A stretch of DNA of 64,000 bases from the NCBI RefSeq assembly GCF_033097365.1, contig NZ_AP028461.1, positions 7,998,001 through 8,062,000 of the forward strand. Direction: 5' to 3'. The notes under the pieces were generated by a model. It ran no database searches. It saw nothing but the letters and a program-made list of their open reading frames with translations, and was not told the origin of the DNA. Source of the stretch: Actinoplanes sichuanensis (GTDB lineage Bacteria > Actinomycetota > Actinomycetes > Mycobacteriales > Micromonosporaceae). How positions within the stretch are numbered: position 1 is the stretch's first letter; each line of letters starts with the position of its first letter. Positions 31,329 through 40,139 of the stretch are shown here, one piece after another. Made by a program: the position numbers and the translations under genes.

Positions 31329-31540
31329 GACCGCCGCCTCTTGGTCATCTGGTAGACGAGCGTCGTGGTGCCGACGCCGAGCAGGATGAAGGCGAACTGC
31401 AGCCAGTAGAAGAGCGGGAAGCCGGCGATCCGCGGCTCGTCGTGGTTGTAGAGGAAGGTCAGCAGCGGCACCACGATCGGCACCAGGAGCAGCCAGTTCC
31501 AGGGACTTCTATCGGTTCTCCGACGTTCGGGCTCAGTCAT
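31325..31540 (-). CDS. DUF3311 small membrane protein
   Basis: 71-residue protein with two hydrophobic segments (about residues 16-32 and 43-62). It contains the DUF3311 features PLLTFLYNHDEPRIAGFPLFYW. It overlaps the symporter start by ATGA, so the two are made together; it is probably an accessory subunit of the carrier. Confidence 0.88.
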   Translation of the reverse strand: MTEPERRRTDRSPWNWLLLVPIVVPLLTFLYNHDEPRIAGFPLFYWLQFAFILLGVGTTTLVYQMTKRRRS

Positions 31541-31674
31541 GAGTCACCCCTCCGTCCACATTGCGTGTGGTTCACGTCACGCTAACGAGACATCGGATGA
31601 ACGAGCGATCCCCTGTGCGCCGAACGGGTGCGGCGGTGCGCCGAATGGGCACACCGCCGCATCGATGAGAACCG

Positions 31675-32961
31675 TTACCGCAGACCGGCGGAGATGGCCT
31701 TGGTGAGCGACGCGTTCTCGTCGTCACCGTCGAGCGACCACATCATCGCGCCACCGAGACCCTTGGCCCGGATGTAGAGCGACTTCTGGAAGACGACGGC
31801 CGGGTCGTCGTACGTCCAGAAGGTGTTGCCGTCGTAGAGCCACGCGTGACCGTTGCGGATGTCCCGGTGCACCTGGAAGCCCTGCTTCGTCAGCTTCTGC
31901 AGGGTCTTGAAGTCCTCCGAGCCCGCGGCGAAGACGCCGGGCGCCGGGCCGGTGGCCGGTCCGAAGAGGCCGTTGCGACCGCCGGTGACGCCGGTCCAGC
32001 CCTGCCCGTAGTAGGGCACGCCGAGGACCAGTTCGTTGCGCGGCGCCCCGCCCGCGATCCAGGCGTTGATCGTGCTGTCCACCGAGAAGTCCGGATTGTC
32101 GGGCGCACCGGCCGGCACGCGCAGCGCCGACTGCTGGTTGGCCCGCAGCTCCCAACTGCCGTGGAAGTCGTAGCCCTGCACCGTACCGAAGTCGAGGTAT
32201 TTGAAGATCTTCTTGACCTCGAAGCCCGCCTCGATCTTCGCCGGCGCGGCCGGGAGGAACGCGGTCAGCAGGTACTTCTTCTTGGTCTTCCTACCCAGCT
32301 GGTCGAGCTGCTTACGGAACTCGGCAGTCAGCAGGGTGAAGTTCTGCTTGTCCTCGGGCCGGATGACGTTGCCGTCGTTGCCGGACGAGCCGGGCCACTC
32401 CCAGTCGAGGTCGATGCCGTCGAGGATGCCGGCGGCGATGCCCTCGGGCAGGCCGGTCAGGTTGCCCTTGATCCACAGGTCGATGCAGGAGCTGACCAAC
32501 TTCTTCCGGGACGCGTCGGTGAGCACGGCGTCCGAGAAGTACGCCGAGCCGGTCCAGCCACCGAGCGAGATCAGCGCCTTGAGCTTGGGGTTCTTCTTCT
32601 TGAGCTCGGCGATCTGGTTCAGGTTGCCGGAGATCGGCTGACCCGCGACGTCGGCCACACCGTCCACACTGTTCTCCGCGGAGAACGGCGTCTGCCAGTC
32701 GGCCCATGGGTCGGCCGAGGCGCACACGCCGTCGGCGGTGACCGGGCCGAAGGCGTAGTTGAGGTGGGTCAGCCGGGCCGCCGCGCCGGAGTTCTGCACG
32801 TCGGCGAGCTGGAAGTCGCGACCGTAGATGCCCCACTGGGTGAAGTAGGCGACCTTTTTGTATCCGTCGTTCCCGTGTGCCTGTGCGGGAGCCGGTGCGG
32901 CCGCCACGACACAGGTGGCGGCGGCCGCCGCGGCGACGAGGCGGCGGGTGAAACCGCGCAT
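31675..32961 (-). CDS. Secreted GH18 chitinase
   Basis: 428-residue glycoside hydrolase family 18 enzyme that cleaves chitin with retention. The signal peptide is residues 1-28 (MRGFTRRLVAAAAAATCV then APAQA cleavage region). The catalytic DxxDxDxE motif is DGIDLDWEWP (about residue 175-185), and SLGGWTGS and MMWSLDGDD are the usual flanking blocks. No chitin-binding module is attached. GGAGGG lies a few bases before the ATG. A partly palindromic AGGAAACTTTC element lies about 20-40 bases upstream and may be its control site. Confidence 0.93.
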   Translation of the reverse strand: MRGFTRRLVAAAAAATCVVAAAPAPAQAHGNDGYKKVAYFTQWGIYGRDFQLADVQNSGAAARLTHLNYAFGPVTADGVCASADPWADWQTPFSAENSVDGVADVAGQPISGNLNQIAELKKKNPKLKALISLGGWTGSAYFSDAVLTDASRKKLVSSCIDLWIKGNLTGLPEGIAAGILDGIDLDWEWPGSSGNDGNVIRPEDKQNFTLLTAEFRKQLDQLGRKTKKKYLLTAFLPAAPAKIEAGFEVKKIFKYLDFGTVQGYDFHGSWELRANQQSALRVPAGAPDNPDFSVDSTINAWIAGGAPRNELVLGVPYYGQGWTGVTGGRNGLFGPATGPAPGVFAAGSEDFKTLQKLTKQGFQVHRDIRNGHAWLYDGNTFWTYDDPAVVFQKSLYIRAKGLGGAMMWSLDGDDENASLTKAISAGLR

Positions 32962-32981
32962 GAGCCCTCCAGGGCGAAACG

Positions 32982-33000
32982 TTGAAGAAAGTTTCCTAAT
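32982..33000. promoter_or_regulatory. Candidate operator of the chitinase gene
   Basis: On the minus strand TTAGGAAACTTTCTTCAA is an imperfect inverted repeat (TTAGGAAA against TTTCTTCAA) 21-39 bases before the chitinase ATG. Similar TTAGGAAA/TTTCCTAA elements occur, as I recall, before secreted hydrolase genes in actinobacteria. Candidate only. Confidence 0.35.
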
Positions 33001-33041
33001 CGAGGAAGCTAAACGTCCGCCCTGCGAGGGTCAATATCTGG

Positions 33042-34142
33042 TTATCGGAGGTGGGCCGTCTCGTTGACCGATCTGACCGCGATGTTCCCATCCGGCCACA
33101 CGTCCATCGTCGACACACCCGCCGCGTCCAGGAAGAGCCGGTGCAGGAAGGCGTCACCGGCCGCCAGCGCGTCACGCAGGATCAGCTTGATCGGCGACAC
33201 ATGAGAGACGAGGACCACGACCTTGCCGGGGTACGCGCTGAGCACGGTCGCCAGAGCCCCCCGCACTCGTTTCGCCACCGCCTGGAACGACTCTCCGCCC
33301 GGCGGGGCGACACTCGTCGACGCCAGCCACGCGGCCATCTCGTCCGGCCACCGTTCCTGCACCTCGGCGAAGGTCTTGGCCTCCCACTGGCCGAAGTCAC
33401 ACTCGATCAGGTCGTCCATGATGGTCACCGGCAGTCCGCCCGCCTCATCGGCGATCAGCTGCGCGGTCCTCGTACACCGGGAAAGGGGTGAGGAGAGGAC
33501 CGCCGCGATGTCGCGGGAGATGCCGGCCACCCGGCCCGCCGCGGCCATCGCCTGCGCCTCGCCCTCGTCGGTCAGCGGCACGTCGCCCCGCCCGGAGTAA
33601 CGCCCCTGCGAGGTCAGCGGCGTCTCGCCGTGCCGGACCAGGATGATCCGGGTGGCGTCGGTCAGCGACGCGGGCGGCGCCCACGACTTCGGCTTCTCCG
33701 CGGGCGTCTCGGCAGCTGACCGGGCCGATGTCTCGGTGACACCGTCCATCGCCCGGTTCGCCAGCGCGTCGGCGGCCTTGTTGCGCTCCCGCGGGATCCA
33801 CTCGAACGTCACCCCGGCGAACTTGCCGACCAGGGCGGCCGCCTCGGCGGCGAGCGGGCGCAGACCCGCGTTCTTGATCTGCCAGCGGCCGGACATCTGC
33901 TCGATGACCAGCTTCGAGTCCATCTTCACGGCGACCCGCTCGGCGTTCAGCTCGGCCGCCGCCCGCAGGCCCGCGATCAGACCGGAATACTCGGCCACGT
34001 TGTTGGTGGCCACCCCGAGCGAGTCGAACCGCTCGGCCAGGACCTCGCCGGAGTCGGCGTCCCGGACCACGGCACCGTAACCGGCCGGGCCGGGGTTGCC
34101 CCGCGACCCGCCGTCCGCCTCGATGACCACGCGCAGGGTCAC
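33042..34142 (-). CDS. Bifunctional RNase HI / histidine phosphatase
   Basis: 366-residue fusion matching mycobacterial Rv2228c. The N-terminal RNase HI domain removes RNA from RNA:DNA hybrids; its acidic residues are in VIEADGGSRGNPGPAGYGA (Asp10), NVAEYSGL, KMDSKLVIEQM and NKAADALAN. A linker rich in Ala/Glu/Lys (about 135-160) leads to a C-terminal histidine phosphatase with IILVRHGET and LVSHVSP, annotated in mycobacteria as CobC-like. GTG 34142 overlaps the stop of the upstream zinc-ribbon gene by three bases, so the genes are coupled. Confidence 0.93.
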   Translation of the reverse strand: MTLRVVIEADGGSRGNPGPAGYGAVVRDADSGEVLAERFDSLGVATNNVAEYSGLIAGLRAAAELNAERVAVKMDSKLVIEQMSGRWQIKNAGLRPLAAEAAALVGKFAGVTFEWIPRERNKAADALANRAMDGVTETSARSAAETPAEKPKSWAPPASLTDATRIILVRHGETPLTSQGRYSGRGDVPLTDEGEAQAMAAAGRVAGISRDIAAVLSSPLSRCTRTAQLIADEAGGLPVTIMDDLIECDFGQWEAKTFAEVQERWPDEMAAWLASTSVAPPGGESFQAVAKRVRGALATVLSAYPGKVVVLVSHVSPIKLILRDALAAGDAFLHRLFLDAAGVSTMDVWPDGNIAVRSVNETAHLR

Positions 34143-34873
34143 AGGCCCGACTCCGCGGTACGCACCATGATCCGGCGACACTCCTCGCAGCGGACCACGT
34201 CGTCCTTCGGGGCCGTCTTCACCCGGTTCAGGTCGGCGCCGTACAGCTCGATCCGGCAGGCGCCGCAGCGACCCGCGTAGAACAGCGCCGCGCCCATGCC
34301 GGTCTCCGAGCGGATCTTCTCGTAGAGCGTGACCAGGTCGTCCGGCAGGTCACCGGCGAGCGGGCCCCGGGCCTGGGTCTTGAACTCCAGCTCCTTGGCG
34401 ATCTCGGCGAGCGCCTCGTCGCGGCGGCGCTCGGCGTCGGTACGCCGCCCGACCGCGGCCGAGAGCCGGCCCTGCACCTCGGTCAACGTCGCCGCCGCCG
34501 TCTCGTTCTGCTCCATCAACTCCAGCTCGGAGTCCTCGAGCTCGGACTGCCGCCGGTTCAGCGTGGCCAGCTCGTGCTGCAGACCCTCGACCTCCCGCAG
34601 CGAACCACCCGCGTCCAGACGCTTCTGGTCCTTCTCCTTGCGCTGCCGGACCTGGTCGATGTCCTTCTCCAGCCGGGCGATGTCCCGCTCCAGGTCGTCG
34701 ACGACCACCTGGGCACGGACCCGTTCGTCCTCGAGCGCGGAGATCTCCCGCGCGGCCGCGTCGATCTCGGCCAGCTCGGGCAGCGACTTACGCCGGTGCG
34801 CGAGCTGCGCGAGGGTGGTGTCGACGGCCTGCAGATCGAGCAGACGGCGCTGGGCTTCCGGGGCGGCCTTCAC
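34139..34873 (-). CDS. Coiled-coil zinc-ribbon protein
   Basis: 244-residue Rv2229c-type protein. A long coiled coil (residues 10-175, heptads rich in Leu/Glu/Arg) is followed by a C4 zinc ribbon with two Cys pairs: CGACRIEL and CEECRRIMV. Proteins of this type may bind nucleic acids or ribosomal partners; the exact role is unsettled. It sits between Nif3-like and RNase HI genes with four-base overlaps at both ends, a cluster order kept in mycobacteria and streptomycetes. Confidence 0.9.
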   Translation of the reverse strand: MKAAPEAQRRLLDLQAVDTTLAQLAHRRKSLPELAEIDAAAREISALEDERVRAQVVVDDLERDIARLEKDIDQVRQRKEKDQKRLDAGGSLREVEGLQHELATLNRRQSELEDSELELMEQNETAAATLTEVQGRLSAAVGRRTDAERRRDEALAEIAKELEFKTQARGPLAGDLPDDLVTLYEKIRSETGMGAALFYAGRCGACRIELYGADLNRVKTAPKDDVVRCEECRRIMVRTAESGL

Positions 34874-35709
34874 GGGCGGATCTCCAAATCATCATGATTC
34901 GCATGGACGGTCCAGGGGTCGGTGTCCAGATCGGACACCAGGACCTCGACGGGGAACACCTCGCGCAGCCAGGCCGCCACGTCGTCGAGCCAGGGACGCT
35001 CGCTCGCCCAGTGCGCGACGTCGAGCAGGGCGGGGCCACCCGAGGCGAGATGCTCGCTCACCGGGTGATGCCGCAGATCAGCACAGAGGTACGCGTCGGC
35101 GCCCGACCGGGCGGCGACGGACAGGAACGAGTCACCGGCGCCACCGCAGACCGCAACGGTACGAATCAGGGCATCCGGGTCACCCGCGGCGCGCACGCCG
35201 GCCGCGGTCACGGGAAGACGCTGCGCGGTGAGACGGGCGAGCGCGGCCAGCGTCAGCGGCTCCGGCAGCTCCCCGATCCGACCGGTCCCGCGGCCCGCAC
35301 CGGCGGCCGCACCCTCGGCCGGCACCAGCGGGCGCAGCCCGGACAGGCCGAGCCGGGCGGCCAGCGCGTCGGACACCCCGGGGTTGGCCACGTCGGCGTT
35401 GGTGTGCGCGGTGTAGAGCGCCACCCCGGCCCGGATCAGCCGGTGCACGAGGGCGCCCTTGAACGTGTCGGGCGCGATCGACGACACCGGTTTCAGGAAC
35501 AGGGGGTGGTGCGCCACGATCAGGTCGGCGCCCAGCTCGATCGCCTGGTCGACGGTCTCCGGGACGCAGTCGACCACGCACAGGACACGGGTGACCGGGT
35601 GCTCGAACTCGCCGAGCACCAGTCCGACCCGGTCCCACGACTCCGCCCAGCTCCGCGGGAAACGCGCATCAAGGGCATCCACCACGGCATGGACGGTCAA
35701 GTCGGTCAC
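34870..35709 (-). CDS. Nif3-like dinuclear metal protein
   Basis: 279-residue member of the NIF3/YbgI family (Rv2230c-like), a toroidal hexamer with a two-metal centre; some are annotated GTP cyclohydrolase I type 2. Metal ligands appear in VAHHPLFLKP and TAHTNADVA near the N-terminus and in DVAHWASERP (His/Glu) near the C-terminus. GTG 35709 starts the family sequence. It overlaps the zinc-ribbon gene by four bases and heads the three-gene operon. Confidence 0.9.
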   Translation of the reverse strand: MTDLTVHAVVDALDARFPRSWAESWDRVGLVLGEFEHPVTRVLCVVDCVPETVDQAIELGADLIVAHHPLFLKPVSSIAPDTFKGALVHRLIRAGVALYTAHTNADVANPGVSDALAARLGLSGLRPLVPAEGAAAGAGRGTGRIGELPEPLTLAALARLTAQRLPVTAAGVRAAGDPDALIRTVAVCGGAGDSFLSVAARSGADAYLCADLRHHPVSEHLASGGPALLDVAHWASERPWLDDVAAWLREVFPVEVLVSDLDTDPWTVHANHDDLEIRP

Positions 35710-35728
35710 GAGGGCCAACCCTATACCG

Positions 35729-36313
35729 CTAGGAAAGCGCCCCCGGCTCGACTCGGCTGCCCGCCGCGATCGGGTTGCTGACCGCCTGCAGGGCCCGCCG
35801 CCAGGGGAACTGGCCGCGGAATCGATCGGTCTGCCCCGGACCGCCGAGACGGCACACGTCCTCGCCGTAGAGCACGTGCACACCCCAGTCCCGCAGCTTC
35901 GCGAGACTCTCGTGCAGCGACGGGTGCAGGGCCATGACCTTGTTGGTGTAGGGCACCACCGCGGTGGGGACGCCGTAGCCGTACCCCTCCACGAGGAGCC
36001 CGAGCACCAGCGTGTCGGTGATGCCGGCGGCCCACTTGTTGACCGTGTTGACGGTGGCCGGCGCGACGATCATCGCGTCGGCCGCCGGCAGCACGTCCGG
36101 GTCGCCGGGACTCTTGTAGTCGGAACGGACCGGATGCCCGGTCTGCGCCTGCAAGGCCGCCACGTCGACGAACTTGCGGCCGTCCGGGGTGGTGACCACG
36201 CAGACGTCCCAGCCATCACTCTGGGCGAGGCTGACCAGGATCCCGACGTCGCGGGCCATCGGTGAGCCGCACACCAGCACGTACAGCACACCGGGTGAGG
36301 GGTTACCCGTCAT
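35729..36313 (-). CDS. Flavoprotein (phosphopantothenoylcysteine decarboxylase fold)
   Basis: 194-residue HFCD-family flavoprotein. It shows the N-terminal LYVLVCGSP, then the conserved DAMIVAPATVNTVNKWAAGI substrate-loop region and PTAVVPYTNKVMALHPSL. These single-domain actinobacterial proteins are commonly encoded next to an XRE regulator, as here (16 bases downstream of it). They are distinct from the housekeeping CoaBC, and their substrate is unknown. ATG 36313. Confidence 0.82.
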   Translation of the reverse strand: MTGNPSPGVLYVLVCGSPMARDVGILVSLAQSDGWDVCVVTTPDGRKFVDVAALQAQTGHPVRSDYKSPGDPDVLPAADAMIVAPATVNTVNKWAAGITDTLVLGLLVEGYGYGVPTAVVPYTNKVMALHPSLHESLAKLRDWGVHVLYGEDVCRLGGPGQTDRFRGQFPWRRALQAVSNPIAAGSRVEPGALS

Positions 36314-36329
36314 CACTCGCGGACCCACC

Positions 36330-37556
36330 TCATACACCGACTCCCATCTGTTCGGCCAGCTCCGCGATCGGAGCCGGCGGCGTGCCCCGGGTACGCCGGA
36401 GCACGTCGGAAAGGACCTCGTGGGCGAGCGGCCGGCACCGGATCTCGGACGGGGCGAGGCGATCGCCCTCCAGCAGCATCTCGCCCGCCTTCTCGACGTC
36501 GCCGATCTGCGTGTAGCCACGTGCGATGTCGAGGTAGTGGTGCGCCCGGCGTTCCGGCAGCATCGCCTGGAAGCCGGCCTTGTCCATGCCCTCGTGCGTC
36601 TCCACGGCCAGCCGCCCGTCGCCGAGCTCGACCGCCGTCGCGCAGCGGTGCAGCTGCACGTTCGTCGGTCCGAAGCTGGTCCAGTAGTGGTTGAAGTCGC
36701 CACCCAGCTCCAGCGACGCCTGGTCGGCACCGCAGAGCAGGTCCCGGACGGTCGCACTGTCGCCGATCCGTGCCGCCGCCATGGCCCCGTTGAGCAGCAG
36801 CATCCCGTAGACCGAGAGCTGATCCGGCCGAGGCCGGTCCGGGCCCGGCGCCAGCCGGTTGGCGATGTTGACGTTCACTTCCAGCGACGGGCGGACCCGG
36901 CCGAGTGCGAGCAGCGCACTGCCGACCCGGTAGCTGGCCAGCCCGGCCAGCAACTGGTCGCCGGCTCGCTGGGAGACCGCGATCGAACGGTCCGCGGCGA
37001 GCCAGGACAGCTCGTGCTCGCCGACCTTGCGAAGTGCCGACGAGGCGATCTGGTAGACCTGCCCGAGCAGGTGCGCCGCGGTGGGCGCCTCGTCGCTGTT
37101 GGCATGGGCGCTGTCCGCCGCCTGGGCGTCACGGAGCAGCTTGGGCAGTGCACGCGCCAGCGCGCCGTACTTGGCGTGCTGATAGGTGAGCCACGCGTGG
37201 CTGACCGCTTTGCGCATCTCGGTGAGCGGTGGCGAATGTGGCACCGCCTGGAAGAACGCACTCATCTGGTCATAACGCTCCAGAGCCGCCCGAATCTCCT
37301 CGACCTCCACCTGGTCGATGCAGTTCTGCGTCTCCGGTTTGCGCTCCACCTCTTTACCCAGCAGCAGCTGGACGTCGACCTGGAGCACGTCGGCGATGTC
37401 ATAGACAACGGAGAATTTATCGAGTCGGCGGACCCCGCGCTCCACCTTGTCGACCCAGCTCTTCGATTTGCCCAGCCGGTCCGCGAACACCTGCTGGGAC
37501 ATCTTGCGTCGGCCCCGCCAATAGGCGACGCGGCGGCCGATCGGCAGCTCGTCCAC
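36330..37556 (-). CDS. XRE-type regulator with TPR-like C-terminal region
   Basis: 408-residue protein. The N-terminal helix-turn-helix (residues 5-65, RRVAYWRGRRKMSQQVFADRLGKS-type sequence with WVDKVERGVRRLDKF) is followed by an Ala-rich, all-helical region built like tetratricopeptide repeats (about 120-395), a layout found in many actinobacterial regulators that sense ligands or partner proteins. GTG 37556 has GGGGGAGG four bases before it. It is followed at 16 bases by the flavoprotein. The divergent intergenic region holds the palindrome at 37691. Confidence 0.85.
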   Translation of the reverse strand: MDELPIGRRVAYWRGRRKMSQQVFADRLGKSKSWVDKVERGVRRLDKFSVVYDIADVLQVDVQLLLGKEVERKPETQNCIDQVEVEEIRAALERYDQMSAFFQAVPHSPPLTEMRKAVSHAWLTYQHAKYGALARALPKLLRDAQAADSAHANSDEAPTAAHLLGQVYQIASSALRKVGEHELSWLAADRSIAVSQRAGDQLLAGLASYRVGSALLALGRVRPSLEVNVNIANRLAPGPDRPRPDQLSVYGMLLLNGAMAAARIGDSATVRDLLCGADQASLELGGDFNHYWTSFGPTNVQLHRCATAVELGDGRLAVETHEGMDKAGFQAMLPERRAHHYLDIARGYTQIGDVEKAGEMLLEGDRLAPSEIRCRPLAHEVLSDVLRRTRGTPPAPIAELAEQMGVGV

Positions 37557-37690
37557 GGTGCCTCCCCCACTCAACCGGCGGTACCTCCGCCGGTGAGCCA
37601 TCCGGTGTCAGTCGCAGTGTGGACCTCGCACGTGCGCGCAGATCGCACAGCGTGTGTGATCGCCTGCTCACCGATGCTCGTAGTTTTTCA

Positions 37691-37701
37691 TGCAAGTTGC
37701 A
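37691..37701. promoter_or_regulatory. Palindrome TGCAAGTTGCA, candidate operator
   Basis: Perfect 5-bp arms around a G. It lies 135 bases upstream of the XRE regulator start and 81 bases upstream of the Prim-Pol start. The identical core occurs at 25192-25202 inside the GAPDH-like promoter. The likely binder is the adjacent regulator, by inference. Confidence 0.5.
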
Positions 37702-37781
37702 AAGGGTGGATCTGCCGGACCCAACGACGTCCGTCGTCGTAGGGATACGGCCTAGCCACTCGAATCCGGGGGTATCGAGCT

Positions 37782-38414
37782 ATGCAGTGGACCAGCCGTC
37801 AGCCGTTCGTCCCACCGTCAATCCTCGACAGAGCCCTCCTGCGCCGGGCCGCTTTGCGGTATGCGGCGCACGGCTGGTCGGTGACACCCGGCGCGTACCT
37901 CACCGGTCATCGTTTCGACTGCGGCCGCCCCGACTGCGACATCACCGGTTGCCACCCGGCCCTCGACTCGTGGGCGGCGTCCACCGGCGACGATCCGGCC
38001 CGCATCGCGGCGTGGTGGCGACGGCGCCCGTACACCGTCCTACTCACCACGGGGAACACCTTCGACGCGCTGGAGGTGCCCGCGTCGCTCGGCGCGCACG
38101 GCCCGACGTCCGGGCCGGTCGCGGTGACCGCCGACGGGCGATGGATGTTCCTGGTACGGCCCGGCAGTCCACTTCGGCCGGAACTCGAACACCGCCTGGA
38201 CGTGATCCGGCACGGCGCCGGCTCATGGATCCCCGCGCCGCCGAGCCGCCTGCCCGAAGGCCCGGTCCGCTGGGAGATCCCGCCGGGCCGCGTCCAGTGG
38301 CGGCTCCCGTCCTCGGACGAGGTGCAGGAGCGCCTGGCCGCGACGGTCGCCGGATCGAGCCGGCCGGTGGGGCCGGCCCTGGTCCCCCGGCAGTTGTCCC
38401 GGCGGGCGGCCTGA
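37782..38414 (+). CDS. Bifunctional DNA primase/polymerase N-terminal-domain protein
   Basis: 210-residue protein matching only the Prim-Pol domain common in actinobacteria: RRAALRYAAHGWSVTPGA, a cysteine-bearing insert FDCGRPDCDITGCHPAL (possible metal site), ARIAAWWRRRPYTVLLTTGNTFDALEVPA and a C-terminal WEIPPGRVQWRLPSSDEV. There is no helicase domain, so it is a stand-alone chromosomal paralogue. Whether it primes or polymerises is not known. It is divergent from the XRE regulator across the palindrome. Confidence 0.82.
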   Translation: MQWTSRQPFVPPSILDRALLRRAALRYAAHGWSVTPGAYLTGHRFDCGRPDCDITGCHPALDSWAASTGDDPARIAAWWRRRPYTVLLTTGNTFDALEVPASLGAHGPTSGPVAVTADGRWMFLVRPGSPLRPELEHRLDVIRHGAGSWIPAPPSRLPEGPVRWEIPPGRVQWRLPSSDEVQERLAATVAGSSRPVGPALVPRQLSRRAA

Positions 38415-38551
38415 ACCCTTGGACACCTGTCATGAGTCAAGGTTGCCGCACGGCGCCCCTCGATCACATCACCCCTCCGGGGGAAATGCGTGAGTGAATC
38501 TTCACGGCCGCCGATTCGTGTGTCCCGGTCTCATGTGCCCGGTGTTACGCG

Positions 38552-38694
38552 GCGTTTGTCGCCCGCCTTCGTCCGCCGCGCTTGTCGCCCGCATTTGCCA
38601 CGCGCGTTCGTCAAGCGCGTTTGTTACGCGCGTTCGTCAAGCGCGTTTGTTACGCGCGTTCGTCAAGCGCATTCGTTACGCGCGTTCGTTACGC
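38552..38694. repeat. Eleven-unit 13-bp tandem repeat
   Basis: Eleven consecutive 13-bp units in perfect register from 38552 to 38694, consensus GCGTTYGTYAMGC. The first four are more degenerate (for example GCCTTCGTCCGCC) and the last seven nearly identical. Each unit has ends that can pair (GCGT and ACGC). The array covers the stop codon (38689-38691) of the leftward gene. Confidence 0.92.
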
Positions 38695-39534
38695 GCGGGC
38701 CAGGTCGCGGTAGGCGTCGATCACCGCTTCGGTGCGGCCGGCCAGGTCGGGCCCGCTCTCCACGGTGGCCGGAACCCCGGCGACGCGGGCGAGCGTCCGC
38801 TCGGCATGCCGGGCCGTGGCGGCGACCTGCCGCTCCCGGATGAAGCTCTCACCGGCCCGGGCCGCCGCGTCGATGCTGCCGAGAATCCGGTTGGCGGCGT
38901 CCCCGGCCTCCCGCCAGACCTCGTCGGCACGGGCCCGCTGCAGTTCGGCGGCGATCCGGGCCGGGCTGTCGGCCGGAATGTCGGCATCCCAGACGTCGGC
39001 CAACTCCGCACGCAGCCGCCGCAACTCCTGCCGCCGCCCGAGAACCTCGGCCAGCTCACCGAGCGCACGAGTCAACGATCGATCCGCGAGACCCGAATCG
39101 ATCATCCCGTCGAGCGCCGGCCAGGTCCGCCGAACCCGCTGCGACGCGTCCAGAGCACCCGCGAACGCGGCCCGCTCCGGCACCGACCAGAGAACCCGTG
39201 ACTCCTCATCCCGGGGCACCGCGAACGCGGCCTCCTGAGCAGCCTTGGCCTGCCGCCGCCAGACCGCTCCGACGAGGGCGGCACTACCACCGACGGCGAG
39301 CCACCAGCTGAATCCGGACGCCGCGAGCACCGCCGAAACGAACAGCAGCGGCAACGCGAGGCGGGCGACGAAGGTGACCCGCTCCTCCCGGCTGCGCCCG
39401 CTGGGCGCCCGGGGAACGAAGACATTGAGCGATCCGGCCCGCTCCCGGCAGGCGACCCCACTACGGACCTTCAGCGGGTACGGGGAGACGACCACTTTCT
39501 CGAAGTCGATCCCGGCGTGCAGTTCCGTACCCAC
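38689..39534 (-). CDS. Hypothetical membrane-anchored protein
   Basis: 281-residue protein. The N-terminal 50 residues (FEKVVVSPYPLKVRSGVACRE) resemble a soluble cap, followed by two close hydrophobic segments (about 56-74 and 76-92) and a long helical, Ala/Arg/Glu-rich C-terminal part (100-281). I do not recognise a family. GTG 39534 has GGAGG five bases upstream. The last codons run into the 13-bp array. Confidence 0.72.
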   Translation of the reverse strand: MGTELHAGIDFEKVVVSPYPLKVRSGVACRERAGSLNVFVPRAPSGRSREERVTFVARLALPLLFVSAVLAASGFSWWLAVGGSAALVGAVWRRQAKAAQEAAFAVPRDEESRVLWSVPERAAFAGALDASQRVRRTWPALDGMIDSGLADRSLTRALGELAEVLGRRQELRRLRAELADVWDADIPADSPARIAAELQRARADEVWREAGDAANRILGSIDAAARAGESFIRERQVAATARHAERTLARVAGVPATVESGPDLAGRTEAVIDAYRDLARA

Positions 39535-39994
39535 GTCGGCCTCCGCAAGAGTCGCCCATCCATCCGGGCGGGCCCGAACCGCCGAGGGGAAACCGGCCGG
39601 GACCCGCCCACCGCGATACCCGCGGACCCCCTACGAATCGACCCCACGCACACCCACATGAGCCCGTTCCCGTTGCACCCCGGTTGCCTCTCCGCACTCG
39701 AATGGTTCCCTTGCCGGAAAGCAAGCTGCAGACAGGACGTACACACCTGGCGGCACCAGGATTTACGGCCGCAGCGAAGCGCAACCCCGCCGACACATCC
39801 GAAAGCCGGTCGGCCGCCCCGGCCGGCACCCGAGTCTGAGGGCCGGGTCGACCAGGAGCTCAGCGCCAAACCCGCACCTACTCGGGCCGGTAGCCGCCCA
39901 GGCACTCAACAGCCGCAGGCACGGCGACCGTCAACGTCGCCACAAGACGCCGACCCGCCGATCTTGCCAACGGCATCGGTGCTGGTCATCAGGG
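39535..39994. other. Intergenic, no gene seen
   Basis: 460 bases between the membrane protein start and tRNA-Val. The open frames lack ribosome-binding sites. A/T-richer bases at 39655-39760 may carry promoters, but none is clear. Confidence 0.4.
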
Positions 39995-40066
39995 TGGGCG
40001 CGGTAGGTTTCGAACCTACGACCCCTCGCTTGTAAGGCGAGTGCTCTCCCACTGAGCTACGCGCCC
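39995..40066 (-). tRNA. tRNA-Val (anticodon TAC)
   Basis: The minus strand folds as a full cloverleaf: acceptor GGGCGCG pairing with CGCGCCC, D-arm GCTC...GAGC, anticodon stem CTCGC/GCGAG with loop CTTACAA (anticodon TAC), and the T-arm with GGTTCGAAACC. Discriminator A at 39995; CCA is not encoded. Confidence 0.97.
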
Positions 40067-40139
40067 GGCACGGCATGCGGCCGGAGTCGTCATCGTACCC
40101 TGCCGCTGATCGAGGTCGGAGAGTGGCGAGGCAAGGGCC

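Noticed and set aside
38494..38843. + strand frame running through the 13-bp array
   Set aside because: Arises from the repeats (13 bp is not a multiple of three, giving alternating residues) and lacks a ribosome-binding site.
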